From positions 434,001-498,000 of the forward strand of contig NZ_NPML01000019.1 of NCBI RefSeq assembly GCF_002252565.1: a stretch of DNA of 64,000 nt, given 5' to 3'. Under the pieces are notes generated by a model. The model was not told the origin of the DNA and did not search any database. It saw only the letters and a list, made by a program, of their open reading frames with translations. The stretch's first letter is position 1; every line of letters starts with the position of its first letter. Positions 1 to 9,241 of the stretch are shown here, piece by piece. The position numbers and the translations under genes are program-made. Source of the stretch: Petroclostridium xylanilyticum. GTDB lineage: Bacteria > Bacillota > Clostridia > SK-Y3.

Positions 1-1060
1 TGTCAAGGTCTTCTTTTAAATAACTGTTCAATAATTCACTTTTGGTTCCGGTTGCAATCAACAAAGGCTTGATTCCATTTTCACAACACAGCCGGGTTAC
101 TGCATACACCTGTTCCGGTTCTCCAAATACAACTGCTCTGCCTTCCGCGTTATATTTATGGGAATCAATCATTCCGTCCAAGTATCTTCCTCTTTCTTCT
201 TTTAACTGCTGTGGAATGGGTCTGCCGCAGATTTGTGAGATAAGGTTCATAAATTCGTCAGTGTTTCTTAATCCCATTGGGATTGAACATTTATACAATG
301 GTACACCAAAGGTTTCTTCAAGATATTTACCAGGTGAATATCTGTCATCAATTGTAATACTCATTTCAATAGTCGCTATCGAACCTGCCATGCTTTCAAT
401 GTCAGAAATCTTTGTCCCCCCTTCCGGTATTCTTCTGTATTCTTTTGAATAGGGTGCATCCAATGTTGTGGATATGTCCGGTAAAAGTATATATTCGATG
501 TTGAAAAGCTTCAATATTTCTTTGATGTGTCTAATATCTGCCGGATTTAGATTGGCCGCAATGATGTTAATTTTATTATTCTTTGTAGTGTCTCTAGCAA
601 TAGATTTTATAATCTCTTTGAGTGCACTATAATATCCTTCGAACTGGGTCCCACCGTATCCGGGTGTAGAAACGGGAATAACAGTTACATCGCGTATATT
701 TTCCTGTTGCAGAAATTCTGTAACAATACGTGATATGTCTTCGCCTATTGTCTCCGCAAGACATGTGGTAGCAACGCCAATAATTTGCGGGTTGTAAAGC
801 TTCATCACATTTTTAATGCCCTTTTTTAGATTTTCTGCTCCTCCATATACTGTCCCCTGCTCGGTAAGTGATGAAGAAGCAATATCAATAGGCTCATTGT
901 AATGAGTGGCCATATGTCTTCTAATATATGTGCTGCAGCCCTGGGAACCGTGAAGAATCATCATACTGTTCTCTATTCCCTTAAAAGCCATTACCGCCCC
1001 CATAGGCATACACATTTTACATGGGTTTATATTAAGATTTACAAAATTTCGATTCTTCAT
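1..1060 (-). CDS. nifN: NifN, nitrogenase FeMo-cofactor scaffold subunit (3' end outside window)
   Basis: The reading frame is open from the ATG at 1060 down to base 1, about 353 codons without a stop, so the gene runs off the left edge. The N-terminus has a short Cys pair (NPCKMCMP), then the GSQGC motif and the TTCLAETIGED motif, both shared by NifK and NifN. In known systems NifN pairs with NifE to form the scaffold on which the iron-molybdenum cofactor precursor is finished before transfer to NifDK. It starts 15 bases after nifE stops, so it is the next gene of the nif operon. Some clostridia carry a NifN-NifB fusion; whether this gene does cannot be seen here. The similarity to NifK is normal, and position after nifE together with the missing SSFTEGA-type NifK segment favours NifN. 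Confidence 0.93.
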   Translation of the reverse strand, partial: MKNRNFVNLNINPCKMCMPMGAVMAFKGIENSMMILHGSQGCSTYIRRHMATHYNEPIDIASSSLTEQGTVYGGAENLKKGIKNVMKLYNPQIIGVATTCLAETIGEDISRIVTEFLQQENIRDVTVIPVSTPGYGGTQFEGYYSALKEIIKSIARDTTKNNKINIIAANLNPADIRHIKEILKLFNIEYILLPDISTTLDAPYSKEYRRIPEGGTKISDIESMAGSIATIEMSITIDDRYSPGKYLEETFGVPLYKCSIPMGLRNTDEFMNLISQICGRPIPQQLKEERGRYLDGMIDSHKYNAEGRAVVFGEPEQVYAVTRLCCENGIKPLLIATGTKSELLNSYLKEDLD

Positions 1061-1075
1061 TTTGATACCCCCGAT

Positions 1076-2446
1076 TTAATTGACAATTGAGATAAGTTTC
1101 CACACCGGGCTGTTGATTGTCAGATCAATCTCTTTGGCAAAATTCACTGCTCCCTCGAATCCGGCAAGAGGGTGCTTCCGTTCATGGTTATGGTCACAAA
1201 ATGCGATCCCCAATTTATATGCAAGCGGTCTTTCCTTGACACCTCCGACAAGGATATCCGCACCTTTTTCCAAAATAAATTTTTCCAATTCGTAGGGATT
1301 GGTATCATCTAAAATGACAGTACCAACATCCGATATATTTTTAATCATTTCATAGTCTTCTTCCTTCCCGGTCTGAGTTCCTACCATTACTGTCTTCATA
1401 CCGAGGTCATTAAACTGTTTAATGAGAGAAATGGCTTTAAATCCGCCACCTACATATATTGCAGCCTTTTTGCCTTTTAATCTGCTGCGGTAATAATTCA
1501 GTTTGGGCTGCACTGTCTGTTCCTGTTCATAAATAAATTGTCTTGTCTTTTGAATAATTTCCTTATTTCCTATTGCTTGTGCAATCCTCATTAATGAAAG
1601 TTTAGTATCCTCTATTCCAAAAAAACTGATTTTGATAAAAGGAATATCATAAAGTCGTTCCATCTGTTTGGCAAGATAAGTCATAGAACCCGCACATTGT
1701 ACAATATTTAATGTTGCTTTTGGTGCCTGCATAATTTCTTCACATGTTCCGTCTCCTGTAATTTTTGAAACAACCTTCAGACCGATTTGTTTGAGATAAT
1801 TGATGAGAATCCACATCTCACCTGCCAGATTAAAGTCTCCCAAAAAGTTGATGCCTTCTATCTTTTCGTCAGGTTTATTTTCTCCCATTAAGTTGATGAG
1901 TGCATGACACGCAGCTTTGTAACCCATAGATTTATTTCCTGCAAACCCCGGAGATTTTACAGGAATGACCCTGATATTGTATTTCCTTTCTGCTGCTTTG
2001 CATACTGCTTCTATATCATCGCCGATAACTCCGATAATACAAGTGGCATAGACAAATATTACTTTTGGAGCTTTTTTGGCATCCTGACCAAAATTGTTCA
2101 TAATTTCATCAATTGCGCTGGAAAGTTTCTTTTCTCCTCCAAAAATAACATCCTGTTCCCTGATATCAGTGGAAAAACTGTTGCGGTATGTCTCCGCACC
2201 GCTTGACAAACTGCCTCGGATATCCCATGTATAGCTTGCACATCCTATGGGGCCATGGACAATATGAAAAGCATCAGTTATGGGATTTAAAACCACTCTT
2301 GCACCACAATAGACGCATGCCCTCTGGCTTACCGAGCCTGCAACGCTGTCTTTATCACATTTCAGTTTTCCTGCCTGTTCTTTGGAATTACAAATAATGA
2401 AATCTTGCCTTTCTTTAAGAATATCAACTGCAACGGCACTTTTCAT
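1076..2446 (-). CDS. nifE: NifE, nitrogenase FeMo-cofactor scaffold subunit
   Basis: NifE forms the NifEN scaffold complex for FeMo-cofactor assembly. The protein has the NifD/NifE family order: QRACVYCGA near the start, HGPIGCASY, an ATCIIGVIGDD segment around the third conserved Cys, and the NIVQCAGS motif in the middle. The open frame extends upstream to 2542, but the ATG at 2446 is chosen because it is preceded by a strong GGAGG at 2456-2460 and gives the family's usual N-terminus (MKSAVAVDILKERQ, about 456 residues). The extra 32 codons would lie inside an inverted-repeat region and look unlike NifE. The gene follows nifK after about 140 bases and precedes nifN by 15. Confidence 0.96.
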   Translation of the reverse strand: MKSAVAVDILKERQDFIICNSKEQAGKLKCDKDSVAGSVSQRACVYCGARVVLNPITDAFHIVHGPIGCASYTWDIRGSLSSGAETYRNSFSTDIREQDVIFGGEKKLSSAIDEIMNNFGQDAKKAPKVIFVYATCIIGVIGDDIEAVCKAAERKYNIRVIPVKSPGFAGNKSMGYKAACHALINLMGENKPDEKIEGINFLGDFNLAGEMWILINYLKQIGLKVVSKITGDGTCEEIMQAPKATLNIVQCAGSMTYLAKQMERLYDIPFIKISFFGIEDTKLSLMRIAQAIGNKEIIQKTRQFIYEQEQTVQPKLNYYRSRLKGKKAAIYVGGGFKAISLIKQFNDLGMKTVMVGTQTGKEEDYEMIKNISDVGTVILDDTNPYELEKFILEKGADILVGGVKERPLAYKLGIAFCDHNHERKHPLAGFEGAVNFAKEIDLTINSPVWKLISIVN

Positions 2447-2474
2447 ATTCCTCAGCCTCCTTGTTTTAATAATT

Positions 2475-2580
2475 GGGAGTGGGGAATGGAGTGAAAAAAC
2501 AGCTATTTTAAAATCCGGAGAGGGATTTGTATCATGCGTCATGTAGCTGGTATAAAGGGTTCTCCCTGCTCCCCACTCCC
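2475..2580. repeat. Inverted repeat between nifK and nifE
   Basis: Two perfect 11-base arms, GGGAGTGGGGA at 2475-2485 and its complement at 2570-2580, enclose about 84 bases in the nifK-nifE gap. In the transcript they could fold into a long-range stem. The arm motif (GGAGTGGGGA) resembles short interspersed palindromes found in many bacterial genomes, so this may be a small inserted element rather than a purpose-made regulatory site. It lies upstream of the chosen nifE start and ribosome binding site. Confidence 0.6.
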
Positions 2581-2588
2581 TGCTGTGA

Positions 2589-3950
2589 TTACATTACCAT
2601 CTCCATATCTTCATCCGCGCAATCCCTGTCCTGCCTGTCCATTAACGCATTGGCAATCATCTCAACCAGTCTCATTGCTCCTTTGTAACCTACGATAGGC
2701 ATGTAGGGATGTACATATCTGTCCATGATGGGGAATCCCACCCTTACAAACGGAATATCTTCAGCTCTGGCAATATATTTGCCGTGAGTGCCCCCCATGA
2801 GAAGATCAACAGGGTCATTTTTAATCCACTGATGCAGTTCAAATAAATCTCCCGCACTCTTTGCAATTCCGTCAATACCTGCTTGCTGAAGCATCTCGTT
2901 GGCTCTGGTAGTAAAGGCTTCTCCCGGGGTTCCGGTTACTACGTATTTAGGAATCATACCTAACCCAAGTACAAATTCTGTTAATCCCAGTACGGTATCC
3001 GGGTCACCAAATATAGCTACTTTCTTGCCATGATAGTACGGATGTGCATCTATCATGATGTCCACCAGTTGGCCTCTTTCTTCTTCCAGTGCATAGGGCA
3101 CTTCCTTATTTCCAACCTTCATGAGACTCATCACAAACCGGTCGGTTGCTTCAATGCCGATAGGCAGGTCCAATACCTTGAACGGTACCTTGCATTTTTT
3201 CTCCAGTTCCACCGCTCCGGCTTCCGAAGCAAATGCACCCAATGCCAGGGTTAAAATAGAGTTACCCGCATCTATGATATCCTCAATCTTTGTACCACCC
3301 TTAGGATACATTTCAAACTTTCCAGTCATGGGGGCATCCAGCACGCCGCTGGTATCAGGGAACATGATGTATTCAATTCCCATCAGTTCCATTATGCGCT
3401 TGATTTCCCTCATGTCACCCGGATTTACAAAACCGGGAATGACATTTACCTTGTCATTGATGAACCCATTACTGCTGGAAAGATAGCTTACCATTCCTTT
3501 TACCATATTGGAAAAACCTGTAATATGCGAACCTACGTAACTGGGTGTATTGGCATGTATTACATACTTTCCTTCGGGGATCTGTATCTGTTGGATAATT
3601 GAATAAAGGTCATCTCCTATGGTTTCTGTCAGGCAAGTGGTGTGTACCGCAATGATATCCGGATTGTATATCTCAAATACGTTTTTGATAGCGGTTTTAA
3701 GGTTGCTCCCGCCTCCGAAAACCGAAGCTCCTTCAGTAAATGAACTGGTAGAAGCCATTGCCGGATCTTTAAAATGTCTTGTTAAAAATGTCCTGTGATA
3801 AGAACAACATCCTTGGGAACCGTGACTGTGTGGCAGACACCTGTGAATACCAAGGGCTGCATACATCGCTCCGACGGGTTGACATGTTTTAGCAGGATTA
3901 ATCCTTAATGCGCTTCGTTCTGATACTTTTTTTGGTGTCAGGTCCAACAT
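2589..3950 (-). CDS. nifK: NifK, nitrogenase MoFe protein beta chain
   Basis: This is the beta subunit of the molybdenum-iron protein; it shares the P-cluster with NifD. At 453 residues it lacks the long N-terminal extension of proteobacterial NifK, as is usual for clostridial proteins. Visible P-cluster cysteine motifs are NPAKTCQPVGA near residue 23, GSQGCCSYHR near 48 and HTTCLTETIGDD near 106, with the TSSFTEGASVFGG segment between the last two. The C-terminal half keeps KVAIFGDPDTV and GGTHGKYIA. The start codon overlaps the nifD stop by one base (TAATG), which implies translational coupling and equal subunit output. No second nifK-like gene of the vanadium or iron-only type is present. 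Confidence 0.97.
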   Translation of the reverse strand: MLDLTPKKVSERSALRINPAKTCQPVGAMYAALGIHRCLPHSHGSQGCCSYHRTFLTRHFKDPAMASTSSFTEGASVFGGGSNLKTAIKNVFEIYNPDIIAVHTTCLTETIGDDLYSIIQQIQIPEGKYVIHANTPSYVGSHITGFSNMVKGMVSYLSSSNGFINDKVNVIPGFVNPGDMREIKRIMELMGIEYIMFPDTSGVLDAPMTGKFEMYPKGGTKIEDIIDAGNSILTLALGAFASEAGAVELEKKCKVPFKVLDLPIGIEATDRFVMSLMKVGNKEVPYALEEERGQLVDIMIDAHPYYHGKKVAIFGDPDTVLGLTEFVLGLGMIPKYVVTGTPGEAFTTRANEMLQQAGIDGIAKSAGDLFELHQWIKNDPVDLLMGGTHGKYIARAEDIPFVRVGFPIMDRYVHPYMPIVGYKGAMRLVEMIANALMDRQDRDCADEDMEMVM

Positions 3951-5551
3951 TACAATTCACCTCCAATAAATGTCCCTTCTAACAACGGTTCGGTCTTCCA
4001 CGGCGGCGTTGTATATTTCCAGGTAGGCGTATAGAGCCCCATGGTAATATCCCTGGCAAAGTTGACAGCACCCTTGAAACCGGCATAAGGTCCGCTGTAA
4101 TCGTAAGAATGCAATTGCCTGGACAATATTCCCGCCTTCTGTGCAACAAATTTATCTTTGATTCCCGAAAAGAATATATCGGGTTTTAATATTTTTAGGA
4201 ATTCTTCGGTCTCATAATGGTTCAAATCGTCTACCACAATACTGCCGTCGGGCATTTCCTTGATCATACCGGCATAATAATCAAGGGGTATTTCGTTTTT
4301 GAGCTGTTCATATCTTTCGGGAGTTAAAAATACGCGGTAATGTTTTTCATCTTTTTCAACTTTTAATTCTTCAATATTTTTACTGTCAGCATCTTCTTTT
4401 ATGAACGGTATTACCTCTCTGCCTTCATAATCATCTCTATGGGCAAACTCATAGCCTGCCAGGACCGTTTCCACCCCTAAGTCTTTTAGCAGTATTTGAT
4501 AATGATGGGCACGGGAGCCTCCTACAAATAATGCTGCTGTTTTCCCCCTCAGTTTTTCTTTATAGTAATCTATCGCATCCTGAATATCATCCAATTCATC
4601 AGCAATCACCTCTTCGGTACGCTGGATCAACTCCTCATCGCCAAAATATTTGGCCATCGCCCTTAAAGTTTCAATGGTACCTTTAACCCCAATAAAATTA
4701 GCTTTAATCCAGTGAGTGCCGTATTTAGTCTGTAACATTTCAGCAATGTAATTGATAGACCGATGGCACTGTACAATATTTAAATCCGCCTTGTGAGCAT
4801 TTTTTAAATCTCTGTAGCTTCCATCACCGGTCATAACTGAGACAATATCATATCCAATCCTTTTCAGCACTCTTGAAACTTCCCAGCCGTCTCCACCGAT
4901 ATTGTATTCTCCCAATATATTGATTGCATACTTTTTAGGTTCACGGTCTCCTGTACCGATAATATGCTTGATCAATCCATTATTGGCAATATGGTGTCCT
5001 CCCGATTGGCTTACACCTTTATACCCTTCACAGCTAAAAGCAACAACTTTTCTGCCGTAAAGTTTTTCAGCCTCTGCAGCAACAGCATGAATATCGTCTC
5101 CTATCAGACCTACCGGACAGGTGGAACAAATCATGACTGCTGCAGGGTCGAATATTTCAACAACTTCCTTAATGGCCTGCTTTAATTTTTTCTCTCCACC
5201 GAATACAATGTCGCTTTCCTGCATATCAGTACAAAAACAGTACTCCAGAAAACTCTTTGCATCTTCTTCTTTTCTTGCTTTATGCCTTCTGGTACCCCAA
5301 CTGTAGTATGCGCATCCTATCGGACCGTGGACGATAAGAGCCACGTCCTTCAGAGGTCCGAGAACAACCCCTTTACAGCCGGCAAAACAGCATCCCCTGT
5401 TGGTTATGATCCCGGGTATAGTTCTTGTGTTGGCCTGTATTTCATTTTTTTCACCGTCTTTTTTTACAATGACATGCTCTTTTCTGTTTTTATACACCCG
5501 TGCAGGATATTTTTCCAGCACTTTTTCCAATACTTGACCCATAACATTCAC
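3950..5551 (-). CDS. nifD: NifD, nitrogenase MoFe protein alpha chain
   Basis: This is the catalytic alpha subunit that holds the FeMo-cofactor and half of the P-cluster. P-cluster cysteines lie in NRGCCFAGC, GPIGCAYYSWG and CSTCPVGLIGDD. The cofactor ligands are the Cys of NIVQCHRSINY and the His of LHSYDYSGPYAGF near the C-terminus. At 533 residues it is longer than proteobacterial NifD because of a hydrophilic insertion of roughly 50 residues (about positions 380-435, rich in Glu, Lys and Asp), a known hallmark of clostridial NifD. There is no delta-subunit gene next to it, so it is a molybdenum enzyme. It is translationally coupled to nifK. Confidence 0.97.
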   Translation of the reverse strand: MNVMGQVLEKVLEKYPARVYKNRKEHVIVKKDGEKNEIQANTRTIPGIITNRGCCFAGCKGVVLGPLKDVALIVHGPIGCAYYSWGTRRHKARKEEDAKSFLEYCFCTDMQESDIVFGGEKKLKQAIKEVVEIFDPAAVMICSTCPVGLIGDDIHAVAAEAEKLYGRKVVAFSCEGYKGVSQSGGHHIANNGLIKHIIGTGDREPKKYAINILGEYNIGGDGWEVSRVLKRIGYDIVSVMTGDGSYRDLKNAHKADLNIVQCHRSINYIAEMLQTKYGTHWIKANFIGVKGTIETLRAMAKYFGDEELIQRTEEVIADELDDIQDAIDYYKEKLRGKTAALFVGGSRAHHYQILLKDLGVETVLAGYEFAHRDDYEGREVIPFIKEDADSKNIEELKVEKDEKHYRVFLTPERYEQLKNEIPLDYYAGMIKEMPDGSIVVDDLNHYETEEFLKILKPDIFFSGIKDKFVAQKAGILSRQLHSYDYSGPYAGFKGAVNFARDITMGLYTPTWKYTTPPWKTEPLLEGTFIGGEL

Positions 5552-5559
5552 CTCACTTG

Positions 5560-5940
5560 CTAGATAGCAGTTTCTCCTGTTTCTCCCGTCCTGACCCTTA
5601 TTACTTCCATAACAGGCAGTACGAATATTTTTCCGTCCCCCGGATTCCCGGTACTGTTGACACTCATAATTGTGTCAACCACTTTCTTTACATCTTCATC
5701 CTTAACAACCATAGTAAGCAGTCTTTTGGGAATAAGCCTGTGACCTTCTGAAAGCTCTTCTGCCAGCCGGGGGGACTCCATCACATTTTGTGAAATTACA
5801 TCTATTAATGAAAAATCAACCTTCTTTTTACCTCTTCCAAGTACTTTTCTGCAGGTGATGGAGGGAAAGCCTTCTTTTAGCAGTGCATCTTTTGTCTTAT
5901 TGATCATGTTGAGCCTGATAATAGCCATGATTTCTTTCAT
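5560..5940 (-). CDS. nifI2: NifI2, PII-family regulator of nitrogenase
   Basis: This is a 126-residue PII-like protein located between nifH and nifD. In methanogens, where the system is best studied, NifI1 and NifI2 form a complex that binds dinitrogenase directly and switches it off when ammonium appears; 2-oxoglutarate and ATP relieve this. The PII core is visible (MAIIRLNMINKTKDALLKEG, then VVKDEDVKKVVDTIM and DGKIFVLPVMEVIRVRTGE). The T-loop region is longer and different from that of GlnB, as expected for NifI2. It lies 17 bases after nifI1 and 8 bases before nifD in the same operon. Confidence 0.94.
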   Translation of the reverse strand: MKEIMAIIRLNMINKTKDALLKEGFPSITCRKVLGRGKKKVDFSLIDVISQNVMESPRLAEELSEGHRLIPKRLLTMVVKDEDVKKVVDTIMSVNSTGNPGDGKIFVLPVMEVIRVRTGETGETAI

Positions 5941-5957
5941 CCCGGTTTCCCCCTTTT

Positions 5958-6284
5958 TTATAATCCCTTGCTGGACGTACTGATGGTATATGCTTCTTCT
6001 ACAGGACTGACAAATATTTTACCATCCCCGAAAGCACCTTTTTCACCGGTCTTTGCATTTTTCATGATAATTTTCACTACATCCTCCTTATCCTCATCAT
6101 TTACAACCAGCAGAAGCATTTCTTTCGGAATCTCATCATAGTGGATATCTCCCACTTTCACACCTCTTTGTTTTCCTCTACCTACTACATCAATCTTTGT
6201 AACCGCCGGAAACCCTGCATCACACAATTCGGATAATACAACCCCTACCTTCTCCGGCCTGATAATTGCTCTAACCATTAACAT
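5958..6284 (-). CDS. nifI1: NifI1, PII-family regulator of nitrogenase
   Basis: This is a 108-residue PII-like protein directly after nifH, the usual place of nifI1 in archaea and clostridia. PII landmarks are MLMVRAIIRPEKVG at the start, the short T-loop containing GVKVGDIHYDEIPKEML, and the C-terminal GAFGDGKIFVSPVEEAYTI. With NifI2 it is expected to inhibit the MoFe protein when nitrogen becomes plentiful. A GGGAGG ribosome binding site precedes the ATG at 6284. There is no Tyr uridylylation site of the enterobacterial GlnB type. Confidence 0.94.
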   Translation of the reverse strand: MLMVRAIIRPEKVGVVLSELCDAGFPAVTKIDVVGRGKQRGVKVGDIHYDEIPKEMLLLVVNDEDKEDVVKIIMKNAKTGEKGAFGDGKIFVSPVEEAYTISTSSKGL

Positions 6285-6299
6285 ATTGTCAACCTCCCT

Positions 6300-7133
<834 letters not shown>

Positions 7134-7184
7134 TTAAATTGAATATTATTGAAATTATTCAAAATAATTGAATTATAAAATAAT

Positions 7185-7253
7185 AAAAAAGTCTTTTAAA
7201 GTATCCGTGTATCACACATCGCAGTGCCATACCCAACATCCTTTAAAAGACTT
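7185..7253 (-). terminator. Terminator-like hairpin in the nifH leader (candidate attenuator)
   Basis: A perfect 13-base inverted repeat (7189-7201 and 7241-7253) is followed on the minus strand by a run of six T at 7185-7190. This is the layout of an intrinsic terminator, lying between the predicted promoter and nifH. The 39-base loop holds a second hairpin (7209-7232) with two 9-base arms, one G-G mismatch and a six-base loop TGCGAT. Read-through would have to be controlled for nif to be expressed, so this is a candidate attenuator. No known riboswitch class was recognised. Confidence 0.75.
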
Positions 7254-7341
7254 CACCGTCACACAGAAAAACTTCCAAACGCCTTCCTGTGTTTAACTAT
7301 TCAATTGTAAGCTGCCGCAGCCATAAAATAATTATTGTCAT

Positions 7342-7388
7342 GTTATATAACTTGATTAAAGTATAGCATACAAATATTTTTTTTGCAA
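7342..7388 (-). promoter_or_regulatory. Predicted nif operon promoter and start-site palindrome
   Basis: On the minus strand a -35 TTGCAA (7383-7388) and a -10 TATACT (7360-7365) are separated by exactly 17 bases, with an extended TGC before the -10. The predicted start is near 7352, giving a leader of about 230 bases. The palindrome GTTATATAAC (7342-7351; near-palindromic over CAAGTTATATAACATG) falls on the start site and could be an operator. No -24/-12 sigma-54 promoter was found here, in keeping with clostridial nif genes. The rest of the gap (7389-7544) shows a weak TTGCTG/CAGCAA dyad at about 7495-7516 that could end the upstream gene. Confidence 0.6.
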
Positions 7389-7544
7389 GTATTATTTTAT
7401 AAAAATTCATCATTTTGCAATATTAAACTATTATATGGCTTTTTAGCATAACAGTTTTGGTAATTTTGCAACATTAATCTAATTGTAATTCAAATTGCTG
7501 CCTCCTGCATCAGCAAATTATTATAGAGGGTATTTTTCTACTGT

Positions 7545-8471
7545 TTATTCTCCATTATTGTCTGCACCTTTACGGGCTGACAGGATGGTTTGATACAAGA
7601 AAACCATGAGACTTTCAATAAACTGCTCTTTTTTATTTTCTATTGATTCCTGGGAAAAACAAATACTTTTAACCTTTTGAAGCCATTTGTCCACTTTATG
7701 TTGGGAACATCTGCTGCACTCTTCAATATATTCTCGGGGAATTTTTTCTTCTTTTAGCTTTTCTTCGATTTCCTTAAATCCTAACTCTATCTCGGCCATA
7801 ATTTTATAGTATATGAGTTCATTATTATCTGCATCTTTTTCCCGGAGTATAATATTGACCTGCTGTGCTACACTTTTCCATACTTCAAACTTGATTTCCA
7901 ATAACCTTTTTATATATTGATCATTAAAAGTAGGTATCTGATATTTTATCAGCTCTTCAATATCTGAAAGGTTGTCCTCACTATTTCCAGGTATGTCGAT
8001 TCTTCCCAATCCAGGTATTTTTAAATGAGTTAATAATAACGACATAAAGTTCTTAGGTATTGGTACCCCAAGAAGCGTTAGGTTTTCTAAAATGCTTACT
8101 GTTTCTGTAACTTCAAGAAAGGCCACCATTATTTGGGATAACAAAGTTGTTTGAACTAGCGTTAAAATACCTATCTCTAGTAACCTGACTGTCATGATGG
8201 ATACTGAATAAGTAACAACTTTTTTAATAAATTTGGAAAGACCCTTGCTGTTAAATCTTTTATTTTTTATGGCTACTGCCATCCCTGTAAGAGTATCAAT
8301 AACAACCAGCACCAATAATATTATATAAGATGTTTCAATACCTCCTAAAAATCTTGATATAATTCCAATAACACCCGAAATACAGAATACCTCTATTAAA
8401 TAATTAGTCCTGTTCATCTCCCTATCCCCAATACATTTATAAAATATCAAAGGCATATTTATCATTAACAT
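7545..8471 (-). CDS. Holin-like membrane protein with a long soluble C-terminus
   Basis: The N-terminal half matches the phage holin / toxin-secretion family (Phage_holin_4 type): about three hydrophobic segments, with the family motif VVIDTLTGMAVAIKNKRFNSKG followed by the FIKKVVTYS segment. After about residue 150 there is a hydrophilic, Glu/Lys-rich tail of roughly 155 residues, which ordinary holins of about 130-150 residues do not have. No lysin or phage structural gene is nearby, so a role in phage lysis is not supported. The start is uncertain: the ATG at 8471 has a GAGG a few bases upstream, while the ATG at 8417 (MNRTNYLIEV) gives a more typical holin N-terminus after GGGGAT. Confidence 0.65.
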   Translation of the reverse strand: MLMINMPLIFYKCIGDREMNRTNYLIEVFCISGVIGIISRFLGGIETSYIILLVLVVIDTLTGMAVAIKNKRFNSKGLSKFIKKVVTYSVSIMTVRLLEIGILTLVQTTLLSQIMVAFLEVTETVSILENLTLLGVPIPKNFMSLLLTHLKIPGLGRIDIPGNSEDNLSDIEELIKYQIPTFNDQYIKRLLEIKFEVWKSVAQQVNIILREKDADNNELIYYKIMAEIELGFKEIEEKLKEEKIPREYIEECSRCSQHKVDKWLQKVKSICFSQESIENKKEQFIESLMVFLYQTILSARKGADNNGE

Positions 8472-8671
8472 AAAACCTCATAATACATGATATGCTGCAA
8501 TAATATTTCTTGTTACATTGGGTCTGGAAATTTTCTATGTTTACCCGAAATTCTTTTTTTGCTATAATTCTCTATATGGTGACAGTATTAAATAAATATT
8601 TATATCACAGGGTTTAAATATATAAAATATTTAGAGCTGGCATTGATTCCAAAAGAGAAAGGTCCGGGTAT

Positions 8672-9241
8672 ATGAATAAAATTGAAATCATTGAAAAAAT
8701 CGAAGAAAATCCAATCATTGCGGCAATCAGGAAAGAAGAGGATGTAGACATTGCTGTTACTTCCCAGGTAACTACTGTTTTTCTACTTCATGCAGATATT
8801 TTTAATATAAAGTCGCTTGTCGACCGGGTAAAAAACGGTAATAAAAGCGTTTTCATCCACATTGATTTTCTAGAAGGGATTGGAAGAGATTATAAAGCTA
8901 TTGATTATATCAGTAAGGTAATTGGTCCTGACGGTATTATCAGCACTAAAAGCAGCAGTATCAAATACGCACAGGAAAAAGGCATATTTACAATACAGCG
9001 TTTTTTCCTGATAGACAGCCTATCCTATGAAACTACTATTAAAACTGTCCAATCCATACAGCCGGATATGATTGAAATTATGCCCGGTGTAATGCCGGGA
9101 ATTATAAAGCGCATAAACTGCCAGCTATCCTGCCCCGTCATTGCAGGAGGACTGATAGACAGTAAAGAAGATATTATTGAAATACTAAAGGCGGGAGCCC
9201 TGGGAGCTTCTACAGGGAAGAAAGAATTGTGGATATTATAA
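8672..9241 (+). CDS. glpP: GlpP-family glycerol-3-phosphate responsive antiterminator
   Basis: This 189-residue protein has the GlpP pattern: NPIIAAIRKEED at the start, FIHIDFLEGIGRD in the middle, then GIISTKSS, a QRFFLIDS segment, IEIMPGVMPG and PVIAGGLI near the end. In Bacillus subtilis GlpP binds the leader RNA of glpD/glpFK in the presence of glycerol-3-phosphate and prevents termination. No glp structural gene is adjacent in this window, so the targets are not visible. A GAAAGG ribosome binding site lies upstream of the ATG. It is divergent from the holin-like gene. Confidence 0.9.
   Translation: MNKIEIIEKIEENPIIAAIRKEEDVDIAVTSQVTTVFLLHADIFNIKSLVDRVKNGNKSVFIHIDFLEGIGRDYKAIDYISKVIGPDGIISTKSSSIKYAQEKGIFTIQRFFLIDSLSYETTIKTVQSIQPDMIEIMPGVMPGIIKRINCQLSCPVIAGGLIDSKEDIIEILKAGALGASTGKKELWIL

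Noticed and set aside
1-1060. NifN-NifB fusion as in some clostridia
   Set aside because: The 3' part is outside the window, so a fusion can be neither shown nor excluded.
3950-5551. Vanadium or iron-only nitrogenase
   Set aside because: There is no delta-subunit gene, and NifD has the clostridial molybdenum-type insertion together with nifE and nifN in the same operon.
7210-7232. TGGCAC in the nif leader as a possible sigma-54 -24 element
   Set aside because: No TTGC is at the required distance, and the bases belong to the nested hairpin.
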